Shown here: positions 32,837 to 41,402 of the stretch, one piece after another
How the letters are laid out: every line of letters begins with the position of its first letter
Numbering within the stretch: the first letter of the stretch is position 1
Assembly: GCA_038257155.1 (NCBI GenBank)
Contig: JBBSJP010000007.1
Span: forward strand, 1 to 64,000
Length of the DNA: 64,000 nucleotides
Source of the DNA: JANJTY01 sp038257155
GTDB lineage: Bacteria; Pseudomonadota; Gammaproteobacteria; Xanthomonadales; Xanthomonadaceae
Direction: 5' to 3'
Made by a program: the position numbers and the translations under genes
The notes under the pieces: generated by a model
The model's input: the letters and a program-made list of their open reading frames with translations, nothing else
Databases searched by the model: none
Told to the model about the DNA's origin: nothing

Positions 32837-34110
32837 GGGTGTTTCGGGCGCTCTTGCTGCTGTTGGCCATCGCCACTGTCGGCGCCCTGGCCTGGCACAG
32901 CCTTGCTGCTGATCCGGGCTATGTTCAGATCGTGTGGCGCGGCTGGTCGATCGAATCCACCGTGCTGATCGCGCTTGGCGCGATCCTGCTGACCTGGCTG
33001 CTGTTGCGCGTGCTTTTCTGGCTGGTTAGCGCGCCCTTGCTGGCGCTGCGCCGCGGCGCTCGGCAGCGCGCCCGATTGCGCCTCGCCGATGGCATCGTGG
33101 CTCTGCGCGAGGGTCGCTGGCAGCGCGCCGACAAATTGCTGCAGCGTGCTGCACAACATCCCGAGTTCGAGCTCGTCGCGCGCATCGAAGGATCTCGAGC
33201 AGCGCGTGAGCGAGGCGATGACGAGAGCGCTGCGGCGTGGCTGCGGGGCCTGGAACACGAACCGCTGGCCGACGTCGAGCGCGCGGAAGTCTTGCTCAAG
33301 CAGGGTCGCGAGCTGGAGGCCTGCAATCTTCTGGAAGCATCCTCATCCCGGGTGGAACTTCCACCCCGCGGCTGGTGGCTGCGGGTGCAGGCCCTGGTCG
33401 AATGTGGCCGCGTCGATGAGGCGCTGGCCCTGATACCAGAGTTGCGCCGGCTCAAGCTGCTTCCCGATCCGGCGCTGCAGGAAGAAGAAGGCCGTCTGGC
33501 GGCCAAGGCCCTGATGCAGGTTGCGGATTACGATTCGCTGCGTCGCGCACGGCGCCTGCTGCCGCGAGCCTTGCGTCGCTCGCCGCAGGTGATTGCCGCC
33601 TATGCGAGCCGATGCGCTGCTCTGGGCTTGATCGACGTAGCCGCAAAAGCCGTGGAGATCGGGCTGAAGCAGGACTGGTCGGAGGAACTGGCCGGTCTTT
33701 ACGGCCAGTTGCCGGGTGGCGAGTTCGCCCGCCGCCTGCGCGCAGCGGAAAGCTGGCTGGAACTGCATCCCGATAGTCCGGCCCTGCTGCTCAGCCTCGG
33801 ACGCCTGTGCCGCGTGGATGGACTCTGGGGCAAGGCAGAAAATTACCTGGAGCGCGCCTTGAAGGCAGGCGCGGGTGCAGCGGCCTGGGAAGAGCTCGGT
33901 CTTTGCTTCGCGGCGCAGGGTGAGGAGCCGCGCGCCCGCCTGGCCCTTTCAAATGCGCTGCGTTGCGCGCGCCATGAAACCAGCGAGGTGCTGCCCGCGC
34001 GCGCGCGCCAGCTGATGGGCCAAACCGAGAGTATTGAAGAGCGCAGCACCATGGGTGTGCCCCGCCTGCAAGCGAAACACACCGCCCAAGAGCTGGAAGG
34101 AGACGTTTGA
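32833..34110 (+). CDS. hemY: HemY-like TPR membrane protein
   Basis: 425 residues with the HemY N-terminus: two membrane helices (about 5-25 and 40-62) flanking 'DPGYVQIVWRGWSIESTVLI', followed by 'ALRRGARQRARLRLADGIVA' and TPR repeats to about 400 ('LLQRAAQHPEFELVARIEGS', 'ALLLSLGRLCRVDGLWGKAE'). It starts in an ATGA overlap with hemX and ends in an overlap with a lipoprotein gene, so all four genes form one operon. Unlike the Bacillus protein of the same name it is not a protoporphyrinogen oxidase; its function in haem metabolism is still indirect. Length is normal (about 400). Confidence 0.88.
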   Translation: MRVFRALLLLLAIATVGALAWHSLAADPGYVQIVWRGWSIESTVLIALGAILLTWLLLRVLFWLVSAPLLALRRGARQRARLRLADGIVALREGRWQRADKLLQRAAQHPEFELVARIEGSRAARERGDDESAAAWLRGLEHEPLADVERAEVLLKQGRELEACNLLEASSSRVELPPRGWWLRVQALVECGRVDEALALIPELRRLKLLPDPALQEEEGRLAAKALMQVADYDSLRRARRLLPRALRRSPQVIAAYASRCAALGLIDVAAKAVEIGLKQDWSEELAGLYGQLPGGEFARRLRAAESWLELHPDSPALLLSLGRLCRVDGLWGKAENYLERALKAGAGAAAWEELGLCFAAQGEEPRARLALSNALRCARHETSEVLPARARQLMGQTESIEERSTMGVPRLQAKHTAQELEGDV

Positions 34111-34520
34111 TGATGATGCGCCTGTTGCTGCCGCTGTTGCTTCTGCTGCTCGTCGCCTGTTCCAGCAAGGGCCCCGATCTGAAGGAACTCGAGAAACTGA
34201 TGGACAACTACGCCATCGCCGTGCGTTGGGGCGATCTGGATGCTGCCTGGGAGTTCGTCGACCCCGACACGCGCAAGAACAAGCCCCTGACCGGCTTTGA
34301 TCGAGAGCGTCTCCAGCAATTCCAGGTTACCGGCTACGAGGTGAAGCGTACCGGCATGCTCGACAACGACCGCATGCGGCAGATGGTGGAAATTCGCCTG
34401 GTCAATCGCCACACCCAGATCGAGCGCACGGTCGTTGACGACCAGATCTGGCGCTGGGAGGACAGCATCAAGCAATGGTGGCTGGTCAGCGGTCTGTACG
34501 ATCCGGCCAAGTCGCGCTGA
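34110..34520 (+). CDS. small lipoprotein following hemY
   Basis: 136 residues starting at one of three consecutive ATG codons (34110, 34113, 34116), with GGAAGGAGA just upstream; the first overlaps the hemY stop by one base. Lipoprotein signal (RLLLPLLLLLLVAC) and a mature domain of about 115 residues with 'YAIAVRWGDLDAAWEFVDPD', 'VTGYEVKR' and 'WRWEDSIKQWWLVSGLYDP', an NTF2-like or ketosteroid-isomerase-like alpha+beta pattern seen in many small lipoproteins. No enzyme residues can be assigned. Its coupling to hemY suggests a conserved link to the hem operon in this lineage. Confidence 0.75.
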   Translation: MMMRLLLPLLLLLLVACSSKGPDLKELEKLMDNYAIAVRWGDLDAAWEFVDPDTRKNKPLTGFDRERLQQFQVTGYEVKRTGMLDNDRMRQMVEIRLVNRHTQIERTVVDDQIWRWEDSIKQWWLVSGLYDPAKSR

Positions 34521-34583
34521 TTCAATTGCCCGATTGCCTTTGGTTAATTCCAGGGCTTCCAGACAACGACCCGAAGAGAAGGT

Positions 34584-36281
34584 GTGAGACAAACGGTCGC
34601 TCCCGCTTGGCATCTCTACCTGCCCAAGTCGGTGACCGTATTACGGCGCGGCTATGGCGTTGATGAGCTGCGCAAGGATGCGGTCGCCGGCCTGACCGTG
34701 GCCATTGTGGCGCTGCCGCTTGCGATGGCGCTGGCGATCGCTTCCGGCGCGCCTCCGGAAAAGGGCTTGCACACCGCGATCGTGGCAGGTTTCCTGATCT
34801 CCGCCCTGGGCGGTTCGCGGGTGCAGATCGGCGGCCCCACCGCTGCCTTCATCCCGGTAGTCTTCAACGTGATCGCCGAGCATGGCTACGGCGGACTGAT
34901 CCTTTGTACCCTGCTGGCCGGATTGATGCTGATCGCAGCCGGCCTGTTGCGCATGGGCGCATTGCTGCGCTACATGCCGCAGCCAGTCATCACCGGCTTC
35001 ACGGCTGGCATCGCAGTCAGCATTTTTCTCAGCCAGGTGAAGGATGCTCTGGGGCTCGACATTGAACACATGCCGGGCGAATTTCTCGAACGCATCGAGG
35101 TCTACTCGCAAACGCTCGGTACGTTCAACCCGTTCAGCGTCGGCCTGACCATTGGCTGCCTGGCGCTGATCGCCCTGTTGCGCCGCTATCGTCCCAACTG
35201 GCCGCAATTTCTCCTGGCGGTCGGGTTGGGCTCGCTGACGGTGGCACTGTTCGCCTTTCCGGTGCCGACCATTGGTTCGCTCTACGGCGATATTCCCAGT
35301 GCCCTGCCGGTTTTCAGCATTCCCGAAATTCCCTTCAGCCGCACTGCCGAACTGTTGCCCGCAGCATTGACCATCGCGTTTCTCGGCGGCGTCGAGTCGC
35401 TACTGTCGGCTACCGTGGCCGACGGCATGACGGGCGGGCGGCACCGATCCAACTGCGAACTGGTCGCGCAGGGTGTGGCCAATACCGCCTCGGCGCTGTT
35501 TGGTGGTCTGCCGGCCACCGGCGCCATCGCGCGCACCGCTACCAATATTCGCGCCGGCGGTCGCACGCCGGTGGCTGGCATGCTGCACGCCGGGTTCGTG
35601 CTGGGATTCATGCTGTTGGCGGCTCCCCTGATGAGCCAGGTACCGCTGGCCGCGCTGGCAGCGGTGCTGCTGGTGGTGGCCTGGAACATGAGCGAAGTCG
35701 AGCGCTTCCGTCACCTGATGAAGGCACCGGTCGGTGATCGTGTGGTGCTGCTGGTGACCTTCGGCCTGACCGTTGCCTTTGACCTCACCATCGCCATCGA
35801 AGTGGGCGTGGTGCTGGCAGCGTTGCTGTTCATGCATCGCATGAGCGAAGTGGTGTCATTGCAAGGGCAAGGAAGCCTGCTGGAGCGCGAGCACGACGAC
35901 GTGGGTGCACCGGCCACCCCGGACCAGCGCGATCTGCTGCCCGAGGGCGTTGCGGCCTTCCGCATCAGCGGCCCCCTGTTCTTCGCCGTAGCCAACCGTC
36001 TGGACGACGTACTGAATCTGTATCCGGTGTCTCCTAAGGTGTTCATCCTGCGCATGCGCGAAGTGCCCTTGATCGACGCGTCCGGTGCCACGGCGCTGTC
36101 GCAGTTTCTTGCCAGGTGCCACCGCAAGGGCATTGGTCTGATTCTGTCCGGCGTGCCGATGCAGCCGCGCCAGGTGCTGGCAAGGATGGGGCTGCACCGC
36201 GAACCGGGCTTTCTGGGCTATGCGCCGGACTTCCCGGCAGCGGTCGAACTGGCTCGCGACGGGAGCCGCGCCGAGTCCTGA
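34584..36281 (+). CDS. SulP family anion transporter with STAS domain
   Basis: 565 residues, GTG start at 34584 after AAGAGAAGG (spacing is tight, so the true start may be a few codons later). Ten to twelve membrane segments at about 25-410 with family landmarks 'DAVAGLTVAIVALPLAMALA', 'GLHTAIVAGFLISALGGSRV' then 'QIGGPTAAFIPVV', and 'FTAGIAVSIFLSQVKD', and a C-terminal cytoplasmic STAS domain (about 455-555, 'VFILRMREVPLIDASGATAL'). SulP proteins carry sulfate, bicarbonate or dicarboxylates; the substrate cannot be read from sequence. No carbonic anhydrase is fused or adjacent. The gene stands between the hem operon and the rhodanese gene. Confidence 0.9.
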   Translation: MRQTVAPAWHLYLPKSVTVLRRGYGVDELRKDAVAGLTVAIVALPLAMALAIASGAPPEKGLHTAIVAGFLISALGGSRVQIGGPTAAFIPVVFNVIAEHGYGGLILCTLLAGLMLIAAGLLRMGALLRYMPQPVITGFTAGIAVSIFLSQVKDALGLDIEHMPGEFLERIEVYSQTLGTFNPFSVGLTIGCLALIALLRRYRPNWPQFLLAVGLGSLTVALFAFPVPTIGSLYGDIPSALPVFSIPEIPFSRTAELLPAALTIAFLGGVESLLSATVADGMTGGRHRSNCELVAQGVANTASALFGGLPATGAIARTATNIRAGGRTPVAGMLHAGFVLGFMLLAAPLMSQVPLAALAAVLLVVAWNMSEVERFRHLMKAPVGDRVVLLVTFGLTVAFDLTIAIEVGVVLAALLFMHRMSEVVSLQGQGSLLEREHDDVGAPATPDQRDLLPEGVAAFRISGPLFFAVANRLDDVLNLYPVSPKVFILRMREVPLIDASGATALSQFLARCHRKGIGLILSGVPMQPRQVLARMGLHREPGFLGYAPDFPAAVELARDGSRAES

Positions 36282-36341
36282 CTTTGCGCCGCCGCCCACA
36301 CTGCGGGACAATCGCCGGCCCCGTCACAGGCCGCAACCAAC

Positions 36342-36779
36342 GTGTTCTTCGAACGACTGCCCGAATTTATCGCCAATCACCCGATCCTGTGCATGGCACT
36401 GGTCGGCCTGACCGTGGCGATCATCGCCAATGAAGTGTCGCGGGTGACGCGGGGTTTCAAGGGCATCAGCCCGGCCCAACTCACCGCGCTGATCAATGGC
36501 GAGAGTGCATTGCTTGTGGATGTCAGCCCCTTCAATGATTTCGAGAAGGGCCACATCCCGGGTGCCAAGCATGTGGCGATGAGTCAGTTCGACCCGGAAA
36601 GCAAGCTCCTGGCCAAGGTCAGGGAACTTCCCGTGGCAATCGTCTGCCGCAGTGGCATCACCTCGACCCAGGCCGCCAAGCGCCTGGTGAAGGCAGGCTT
36701 CAAGCGGGTCTATGCGCTGGAGGGCGGCACCGCCGCCTGGCAGCAGGCCGATCTTCCGCTGGCTCGCGGCAAGGCCTGA
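36342..36779 (+). CDS. membrane-anchored rhodanese-like protein (YibN type)
   Basis: 145 residues, GTG start. One N-terminal membrane helix ('HPILCMALVGLTVAIIANEV') and a single rhodanese domain with active-site Cys about 102 in 'VCRSGITSTQAA', preceded by 'LLVDVSPFNDFEKGHIPGAK'. This is the E. coli YibN layout, and like yibN it lies just upstream of secB (grxC, present between them in E. coli, is missing here). It probably transfers sulfane sulfur or acts at the membrane near the Sec system; function is inferred from context. The active loop has six residues (CRSGIT), as in sulfurtransferases. Confidence 0.85.
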   Translation: MFFERLPEFIANHPILCMALVGLTVAIIANEVSRVTRGFKGISPAQLTALINGESALLVDVSPFNDFEKGHIPGAKHVAMSQFDPESKLLAKVRELPVAIVCRSGITSTQAAKRLVKAGFKRVYALEGGTAAWQQADLPLARGKA

Positions 36780-36886
36780 GTTATCTGCACGACCTTCGCC
36801 AGGTCAGCGCGCAAACCTTGATTTGGCCGCTTCGCGGCCACATGAGACAATCCCGCTTCTTTCTTTCCCATTTCCTGGAGTTCGTA

Positions 36887-37399
36887 ATGGCCGATGAAAC
36901 CGCCAACGGCGCGGCGCAGCCCGCCGCCGCCGCGCAGCCGCAGATCAACCTGCAGCAGATCTATCTGAAAGACTCCTCATTCGAAGCACCCTCCGCACCG
37001 CAGATCTTTCAGGAACAGGGCCAGCCGCAGCTGCAGCTGAATCTGGGTCAGAAGGTTGCCACGCTGGCAGAGGGCGTCTTTGAAGTGGTGCTGTCGGCCA
37101 CAGTCACCTGCACCATCAACGAGAAGACCGCCTATCTCGCCGAGGCCCACCAGGCTGCGATCTTCGGCGCCAGCGGCTTCGACAAGCAGAATCTGGAAGG
37201 CGTTCTGGCCACCTACTGTCCAAACGTGGTTTTCCCCTACCTGCGCCAGACCATTGCCAACATGATCCAGGCGGGCGGATTCGCGCCCTTCCTGCTGCAG
37301 CCGATCAACTTCGAGCAGGTCTACATGGAAACCCTGCGCCGACGCGCCGAGGAACAGCAGCAGCCGGTCGATTCGACCTTCCCGGCTGGCAACGCCTGA
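36887..37399 (+). CDS. secB: protein-export chaperone SecB
   Basis: 170 residues from ATG 36887 with TGGAG seven bases upstream; the open frame to 36818 is spurious. It has the SecB core: 'QINLQQIYLKDSSFEAPSAP', 'QLQLNLGQKVATLAEGVFEV', 'FGASGFDKQNLEGVLATYCP', 'VVFPYLRQTIANMIQAGGF' and 'FLLQPINFEQVY', with an Ala/Gln-rich N-terminal extension. It holds preproteins unfolded and delivers them to SecA, fitting the many signal-peptide proteins here. A 7 bp hairpin (36824-36840) lies upstream. Followed by gpsA, as in enterobacteria. Confidence 0.95.
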   Translation: MADETANGAAQPAAAAQPQINLQQIYLKDSSFEAPSAPQIFQEQGQPQLQLNLGQKVATLAEGVFEVVLSATVTCTINEKTAYLAEAHQAAIFGASGFDKQNLEGVLATYCPNVVFPYLRQTIANMIQAGGFAPFLLQPINFEQVYMETLRRRAEEQQQPVDSTFPAGNA

Positions 37400-37446
37400 A
37401 GCACAGTCCTCGCGTGACGGCATCACGCTGCCGCGGCGGCCTGAAC

Positions 37447-37470
37447 GGGGCAGGCGCATGAGCCTGCCCC
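37447..37470 (+). promoter_or_regulatory. hairpin enclosing the gpsA start codon
   Basis: GGGGCAGGC (37447-37455) pairs perfectly with GCCTGCCCC (37462-37470), leaving GCATGA as the loop, which contains the ATG of gpsA (37458-37460). The only purine-rich ribosome-site candidate (GGGG) is inside the left arm, so folding would mask it. It could be a translational control element or a chance palindrome. Confidence 0.4.
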
Positions 37471-38483
37471 GTCCCGGCATCGCAGTGCTCGGTGCCGGAT
37501 CCTGGGGCACGGCGCTGGCCTCTCTGTCAGCCCGGGTCGGCAATCCCACCGTTTTGTGGGGTCGTGACCGAACCCAAATAGAGGAAATGGCGCTGGCGCG
37601 ACGCAATATGCGCTATCTGCCTGACCTCGAGCTTCCCGTCAGCCTGCGCTACGAAACCGATCTGCAGCAGGCCTTGCGCGGAGTCGATCTGGTGCTGGTG
37701 GTGGTTCCCAGCCATGCCTTTCCGAAACTGCTCACCGATGTCCGCGCACTGAGTCCGGAGATCGCCGGACTGGCCTGGGCGACCAAGGGCTTCGAGCCTG
37801 GGTCGGGCCGCCTGCTGCACGACGTTGCCGCCGACACCTTCGGCCCGGACCTGCCATTGGCCGTGGTCACCGGCCCGTCGTTCGCGCGTGAAGTGGTGGA
37901 GGGCCTGCCCACCGCCGTCACCGCACACTCCGACCGCCCGGGGTTTGCGCGCCTGATCGCACAGGCTTTGCATGCGCCCACCTTCCGGGTCTATACCGGC
38001 GACGACATGCTCGGCGCCGAACTGGGCGGCGCAATGAAGAACGTACTGGCCGTCGCCACGGGCGTGGCCGATGGCATGCAGCTGGGCCTGAATGCACGAG
38101 CCGGTTTGATCACGCGCGGCCTGAACGAGATGCTGCGTCTCAATTTCGCCATGGGCGGCAAAGCCGAAACCCTGATAGGCCTGGCCGGCCTGGGTGATCT
38201 GGTGCTGACCTGCACCGGCGACCTGTCACGCAATCGCCGTCTGGGCCTGGCCCTGGGCCGCGGTCAGACCATCCGTGAAGCGGTCGCCGCCATCGGCCAG
38301 GTGGTGGAAAGCGTGCAGACCGTCGACGAAGTCATGCGCCTGGCCGAACGATACGGTGTCGAGCTGCCGATTTCGGAACTGGTGCAGCGTGTGCTGCACG
38401 AAGAGATCACTCCGGGCGAAGGACTCAAACTGCTGCTCGCGAGGGAACAGAAGGCCGAATATCCCGTCGGACTGTTCCACTGA
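37458..38483 (+). CDS. gpsA: NAD(P)+-dependent glycerol-3-phosphate dehydrogenase
   Basis: 341 residues with the Rossmann start 'IAVLGAGSWGTALASLSARV', 'VLVVVPSHAFPKLL', 'LAWATKGFEPGSGRL', 'VVTGPSFAREVVEGLPTA', the catalytic Lys region 'ELGGAMKNVLAVATGVADGM', and 'GLAGLGDLVLTCTGDLSRNR', which are the GpsA signatures. It reduces dihydroxyacetone phosphate to sn-glycerol-3-phosphate for phospholipids. It lies 58 bases after secB as in E. coli. The start codon sits in a hairpin loop, noted separately. In E. coli cysE and trmL follow; here a convergent protease gene occupies the cysE position. Confidence 0.95.
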   Translation: MSLPRPGIAVLGAGSWGTALASLSARVGNPTVLWGRDRTQIEEMALARRNMRYLPDLELPVSLRYETDLQQALRGVDLVLVVVPSHAFPKLLTDVRALSPEIAGLAWATKGFEPGSGRLLHDVAADTFGPDLPLAVVTGPSFAREVVEGLPTAVTAHSDRPGFARLIAQALHAPTFRVYTGDDMLGAELGGAMKNVLAVATGVADGMQLGLNARAGLITRGLNEMLRLNFAMGGKAETLIGLAGLGDLVLTCTGDLSRNRRLGLALGRGQTIREAVAAIGQVVESVQTVDEVMRLAERYGVELPISELVQRVLHEEITPGEGLKLLLAREQKAEYPVGLFH

Positions 38484-38522
38484 GACGGGCGCAGAATTCG
38501 GGATCGCGTGCTGCAGGGTGTA

Positions 38523-40040
38523 TCAGGGAAGTTGTGACTCGAAGCCGTTGAGGAAGAACGGCGCGATCAGGCCGGCGCTGGCTTCCACATCCACGATTCC
38601 GTGTCCGAAAACCGCATTCGGCACCATCGCACCGGAAAACTCGCCACAACTCTGGTCGCTGGTCGTTCCGCGCGCGCCCTGCCGCAGCAATTCTTCCACC
38701 TCGGCCGGCCGGCCCTTCAGATGTGGCTTCATGCTCATCAGCAAGGCAGCAACGCCTGCCACGTGCGGGCCAGCCATGCTGGTGCCGCTGAAGCTGCTGT
38801 AGGAGTCGTTGCGGACACTCGAACGCACCTGGACGCCCGGCGCGGCAACATCGGGCTTGACCAGGAACGGATCTTCACCTGCGCCAGGTCCGCGACTGGA
38901 GAATCCCGCGATATCGTCATTGATGTCGCTGGCGGCCACGCTGAAGCTGGCCGCATAGGGCGACGGCGCGGTGTCGATGCTGCCGCATGAGGGGCCACTG
39001 TTGCCGGCCGACACCACCACCAGGATTCCGGCATTGCGCAGGTTTTCGACCGCCTGCTTCATGGCGCCGACGCTGCTGCAACCCTCCGACGGCGGACAAC
39101 CCCACGAGTTGTTGATGATATGCGGCGCGCGGCCCGGGTCGGGATTGTTTCCGGCCAGATCGGTAGGCGCCATGAACCACTGGAAACACTCCAGATAGGT
39201 GGACGGCCGACCGTCCCCGCGATCCATGTTTCGACAGCCGATCCAGCGGGCGGCAGGGGCCACGCCGATCTGGTTGGCGTTGCCGTCGTCTCCCACCATG
39301 GTGCCCATGGTGTGGGTGCCATGACTGTTGTCGTCACAGGGCTGCTGCGCGTCGACGCCGCAGGAATTGGTTCCCGGCAAGGTGAGCACGTGAATGGCGT
39401 CGTGCCAGTTGTAGTTGTGGTCGGCGCTGACCCCGTTCCAGCCACGGTACTGGGCGAGCAGTGCCGGGTGATCCCACTGGTAACCGGTGTCCTGGCCCGC
39501 AATGACCACGCCCTGGCCGCGAAAGCCGCGCGCCCAGAACGCCGGTGCATTGACCCGTTGCACACCCCACTCGATCGCGCTGAGCGCCTTGGGTGCCGCA
39601 GATTCGCTGCGCGGCAGGCGCTGCGGCAGCGGCGCGTCGATGTCGATGCGCTGCACGTCCGCACGCTGCGCCAAGGCTTCCATTTCGTGGCGATCAATCC
39701 GCGCCCAGATTGCATTGCTCACCCAGAAAGCGCGATGCGGAACCCCCTTGGCCTGCAGTTCGCTCAGCAGGGATGCCTGACTGATTTCGGCGGAATGCCG
39801 CAGCCGCGCGACGGCGGCCGTCATGCGTTGCTCGAAACTGGCCTCAGGCAGATCAACCGGCCTGGCGGGTGCGGCATCGGGTTCGATCAGAACGTCGACA
39901 TGCGTGGATTTGTCCAGCGCCTGCAGCACTCGTGGTGCGACGTCAGCAGCCGTCGGGCTGCTGCCGGGAATGGTCATGGCGAGCACGATGACCGCGTGCG
40001 CGGTCAGGATCAGGCCAAGCTTGCGAGTTGTTGTGCTCAT
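38523..40040 (-). CDS. secreted subtilisin-family serine protease (S8) ending in FLNGFESQLP
   Basis: 505 residues from ATG 40040 (the frame is open to 40280 across trmL, but the signal peptide 'LGLILTAHAVIVLAMTIPGS' begins here). Propeptide to about 155, then the S8 catalytic domain with Asp about 184 ('IAGQDTGYQWDHP'), His about 240 ('NSHGTHTMG') and Ser about 421 ('FSGTSMAGPHVAG'); the oxyanion Asn is in 'NNSWGCPP'. All triad residues are intact, so it should be an active extracellular protease. It has at least six Cys for disulfides. The C-terminus APFFLNGFESQLP carries the GFE signature. It is inserted in an otherwise conserved secB-gpsA-trmL block and is convergent with gpsA (39 bp). Confidence 0.92.
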   Translation of the reverse strand: MSTTTRKLGLILTAHAVIVLAMTIPGSSPTAADVAPRVLQALDKSTHVDVLIEPDAAPARPVDLPEASFEQRMTAAVARLRHSAEISQASLLSELQAKGVPHRAFWVSNAIWARIDRHEMEALAQRADVQRIDIDAPLPQRLPRSESAAPKALSAIEWGVQRVNAPAFWARGFRGQGVVIAGQDTGYQWDHPALLAQYRGWNGVSADHNYNWHDAIHVLTLPGTNSCGVDAQQPCDDNSHGTHTMGTMVGDDGNANQIGVAPAARWIGCRNMDRGDGRPSTYLECFQWFMAPTDLAGNNPDPGRAPHIINNSWGCPPSEGCSSVGAMKQAVENLRNAGILVVVSAGNSGPSCGSIDTAPSPYAASFSVAASDINDDIAGFSSRGPGAGEDPFLVKPDVAAPGVQVRSSVRNDSYSSFSGTSMAGPHVAGVAALLMSMKPHLKGRPAEVEELLRQGARGTTSDQSCGEFSGAMVPNAVFGHGIVDVEASAGLIAPFFLNGFESQLP

Positions 40041-40100
40041 GTCACGCAGTTTGCCCGAGTCTCGCCTGACGAGCGAGTTGTCAACCAGCGATAATGGGCG

Positions 40101-40565
40101 ATGCTGCATATCGTCCTGTTCCAGCCTGAGATTCCCCCCAATACCGGCAATGCCATCCGGCTGTGCGCCAATACCGGCGCGCGTCTGCACCTGATCCGGC
40201 CGCTTGGTTTTGAACTGGATGATGCGCGACTGCGGCGTGCCGGCCTCGACTATCACGAGTATGCCGAACTGGCAGTGCACGACTCACTGGCGGCATTTCA
40301 GGACGCAGCCCGACCAGGACGCCTGCTGGCACTCTCAACGCGAGGCGCGCTGCGCTACGACCGGATCGACTATCGCAGTGACGATGCCGTGGTGTTCGGC
40401 CCGGAAACCCGCGGCCTGCCGCAGGACGTGCTCGAATCCGTGCCCGAAGCGCAACGCCTGCGCGTGCCCATGCGCCCCGGCAACCGCAGCCTGAACCTCT
40501 CCAATGCGGTCGCGGTTGTGGCATTTGAAGCATGGCGGCAGCGCGGCTTCGAGGGTGGAGCCTGA
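40101..40565 (+). CDS. trmL: tRNA (cytidine/uridine-34 2'-O)-methyltransferase
   Basis: 154 residues, the compact SPOUT fold of TrmL/YibK: 'LHIVLFQPEIPPNTGNAIRL' at the N-terminus and the knotted SAM-binding C-terminus 'VVFGPETRGLPQDVLE' and 'RSLNLSNAVAVVAFEAWRQ'. It methylates the ribose of the wobble base in tRNA-Leu species. A GATAAT at 40090-40095 just before the ATG is a possible -10 box, but the spacing would require a very short leader. Divergent from the subtilase (60 bp). In E. coli trmL also sits near secB-gpsA. Confidence 0.93.
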   Translation: MLHIVLFQPEIPPNTGNAIRLCANTGARLHLIRPLGFELDDARLRRAGLDYHEYAELAVHDSLAAFQDAARPGRLLALSTRGALRYDRIDYRSDDAVVFGPETRGLPQDVLESVPEAQRLRVPMRPGNRSLNLSNAVAVVAFEAWRQRGFEGGA

Positions 40566-40608
40566 TGCTCACCCCACTGTCGGTCACGATGGCATCCCTG
40601 GCGCCCGG

Positions 40609-41307
40609 ATGAGTACTGTTCCCGGCAACTTGGCGGTGTTTCGCATGCAGTCGCCGCGCCTGTGCGCGCGCTGCTGGTCGCCCGCCGACGCCGAAGCCTT
40701 CCGCGCCTTGCTGGACCTCAACGACCAGCACCTGCGCCCCTTCATCCCCTGGATGCGTTTCGAACCACAGTCCTTGCCAGCGACACGCGAACGGCTGCGC
40801 GGACACCAGCAACGGCTGCTGGACGGCGAGGACTTCCGCTATGCGCTGTTCGATGCGGCATCCGCTGAATTGATCGGCGAGCTGATCTTGTCGACCCGGA
40901 CCGGCCCCGGTAGCCGTGAAGTTGGCTACCTGCTGGATCAGCACCATTGCGATCGAGGACTGGCCAGCGAGGCCGCTGCCATGGCCCTGCGTGTGGCTTT
41001 CGACATCAACGCTGTCAAGCGCGTCGAACTGCGCTGCAATCCGGCCAATACGGCGAGCGTGCGCATCGCCGAGAAGCTCGGTTTCCGGCTTGACCACGTG
41101 CTTCCCGATCACTCGGAAGACAGCGAGGGCGTGCTGCGCGATCTCATGGTCTGGGTCATCGATGCGGCTGGATTCGCCGCGACGCGCTGGGCGGCGCTGC
41201 CGATCAAGGCCTTCGGGGTGGACGGAGCGCAGCTGGCCATCATGCAGGACGCAATCGGCTGCGCAGACGGCAGCCCGTCAGCAGAACCCCAGCCAATCCG
41301 CCCCTGA
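40609..41307 (+). CDS. GNAT family N-acetyltransferase
   Basis: 232 residues from ATG 40609; the frame extends to 40504 inside trmL but that extension has no fold signal. The RimJ/RimL-type core covers about 10-180: 'RMQSPRLCARCWSPADAEAF', 'FIPWMRF', 'GELILSTRTGPGSREVGYLL', 'CDRGLASEAAAMALRVAFD' and 'RVELRCNPANTASVRIAEKL'. The last 50 residues are an extra tail without similarity I know. Probably a ribosomal-protein or small-molecule acetyltransferase. 43 bases after trmL, so possibly co-transcribed. Confidence 0.82.
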   Translation: MSTVPGNLAVFRMQSPRLCARCWSPADAEAFRALLDLNDQHLRPFIPWMRFEPQSLPATRERLRGHQQRLLDGEDFRYALFDAASAELIGELILSTRTGPGSREVGYLLDQHHCDRGLASEAAAMALRVAFDINAVKRVELRCNPANTASVRIAEKLGFRLDHVLPDHSEDSEGVLRDLMVWVIDAAGFAATRWAALPIKAFGVDGAQLAIMQDAIGCADGSPSAEPQPIRP

Positions 41308-41402
41308 GGCATCGCACCAACCAACCCGCTCGTCCGCGACGGGCGTGAGAAATCTGCTCCAGCCACCCTACACTAGCTTCCTTCACGGCCCGGGCTCGAT
41401 CC

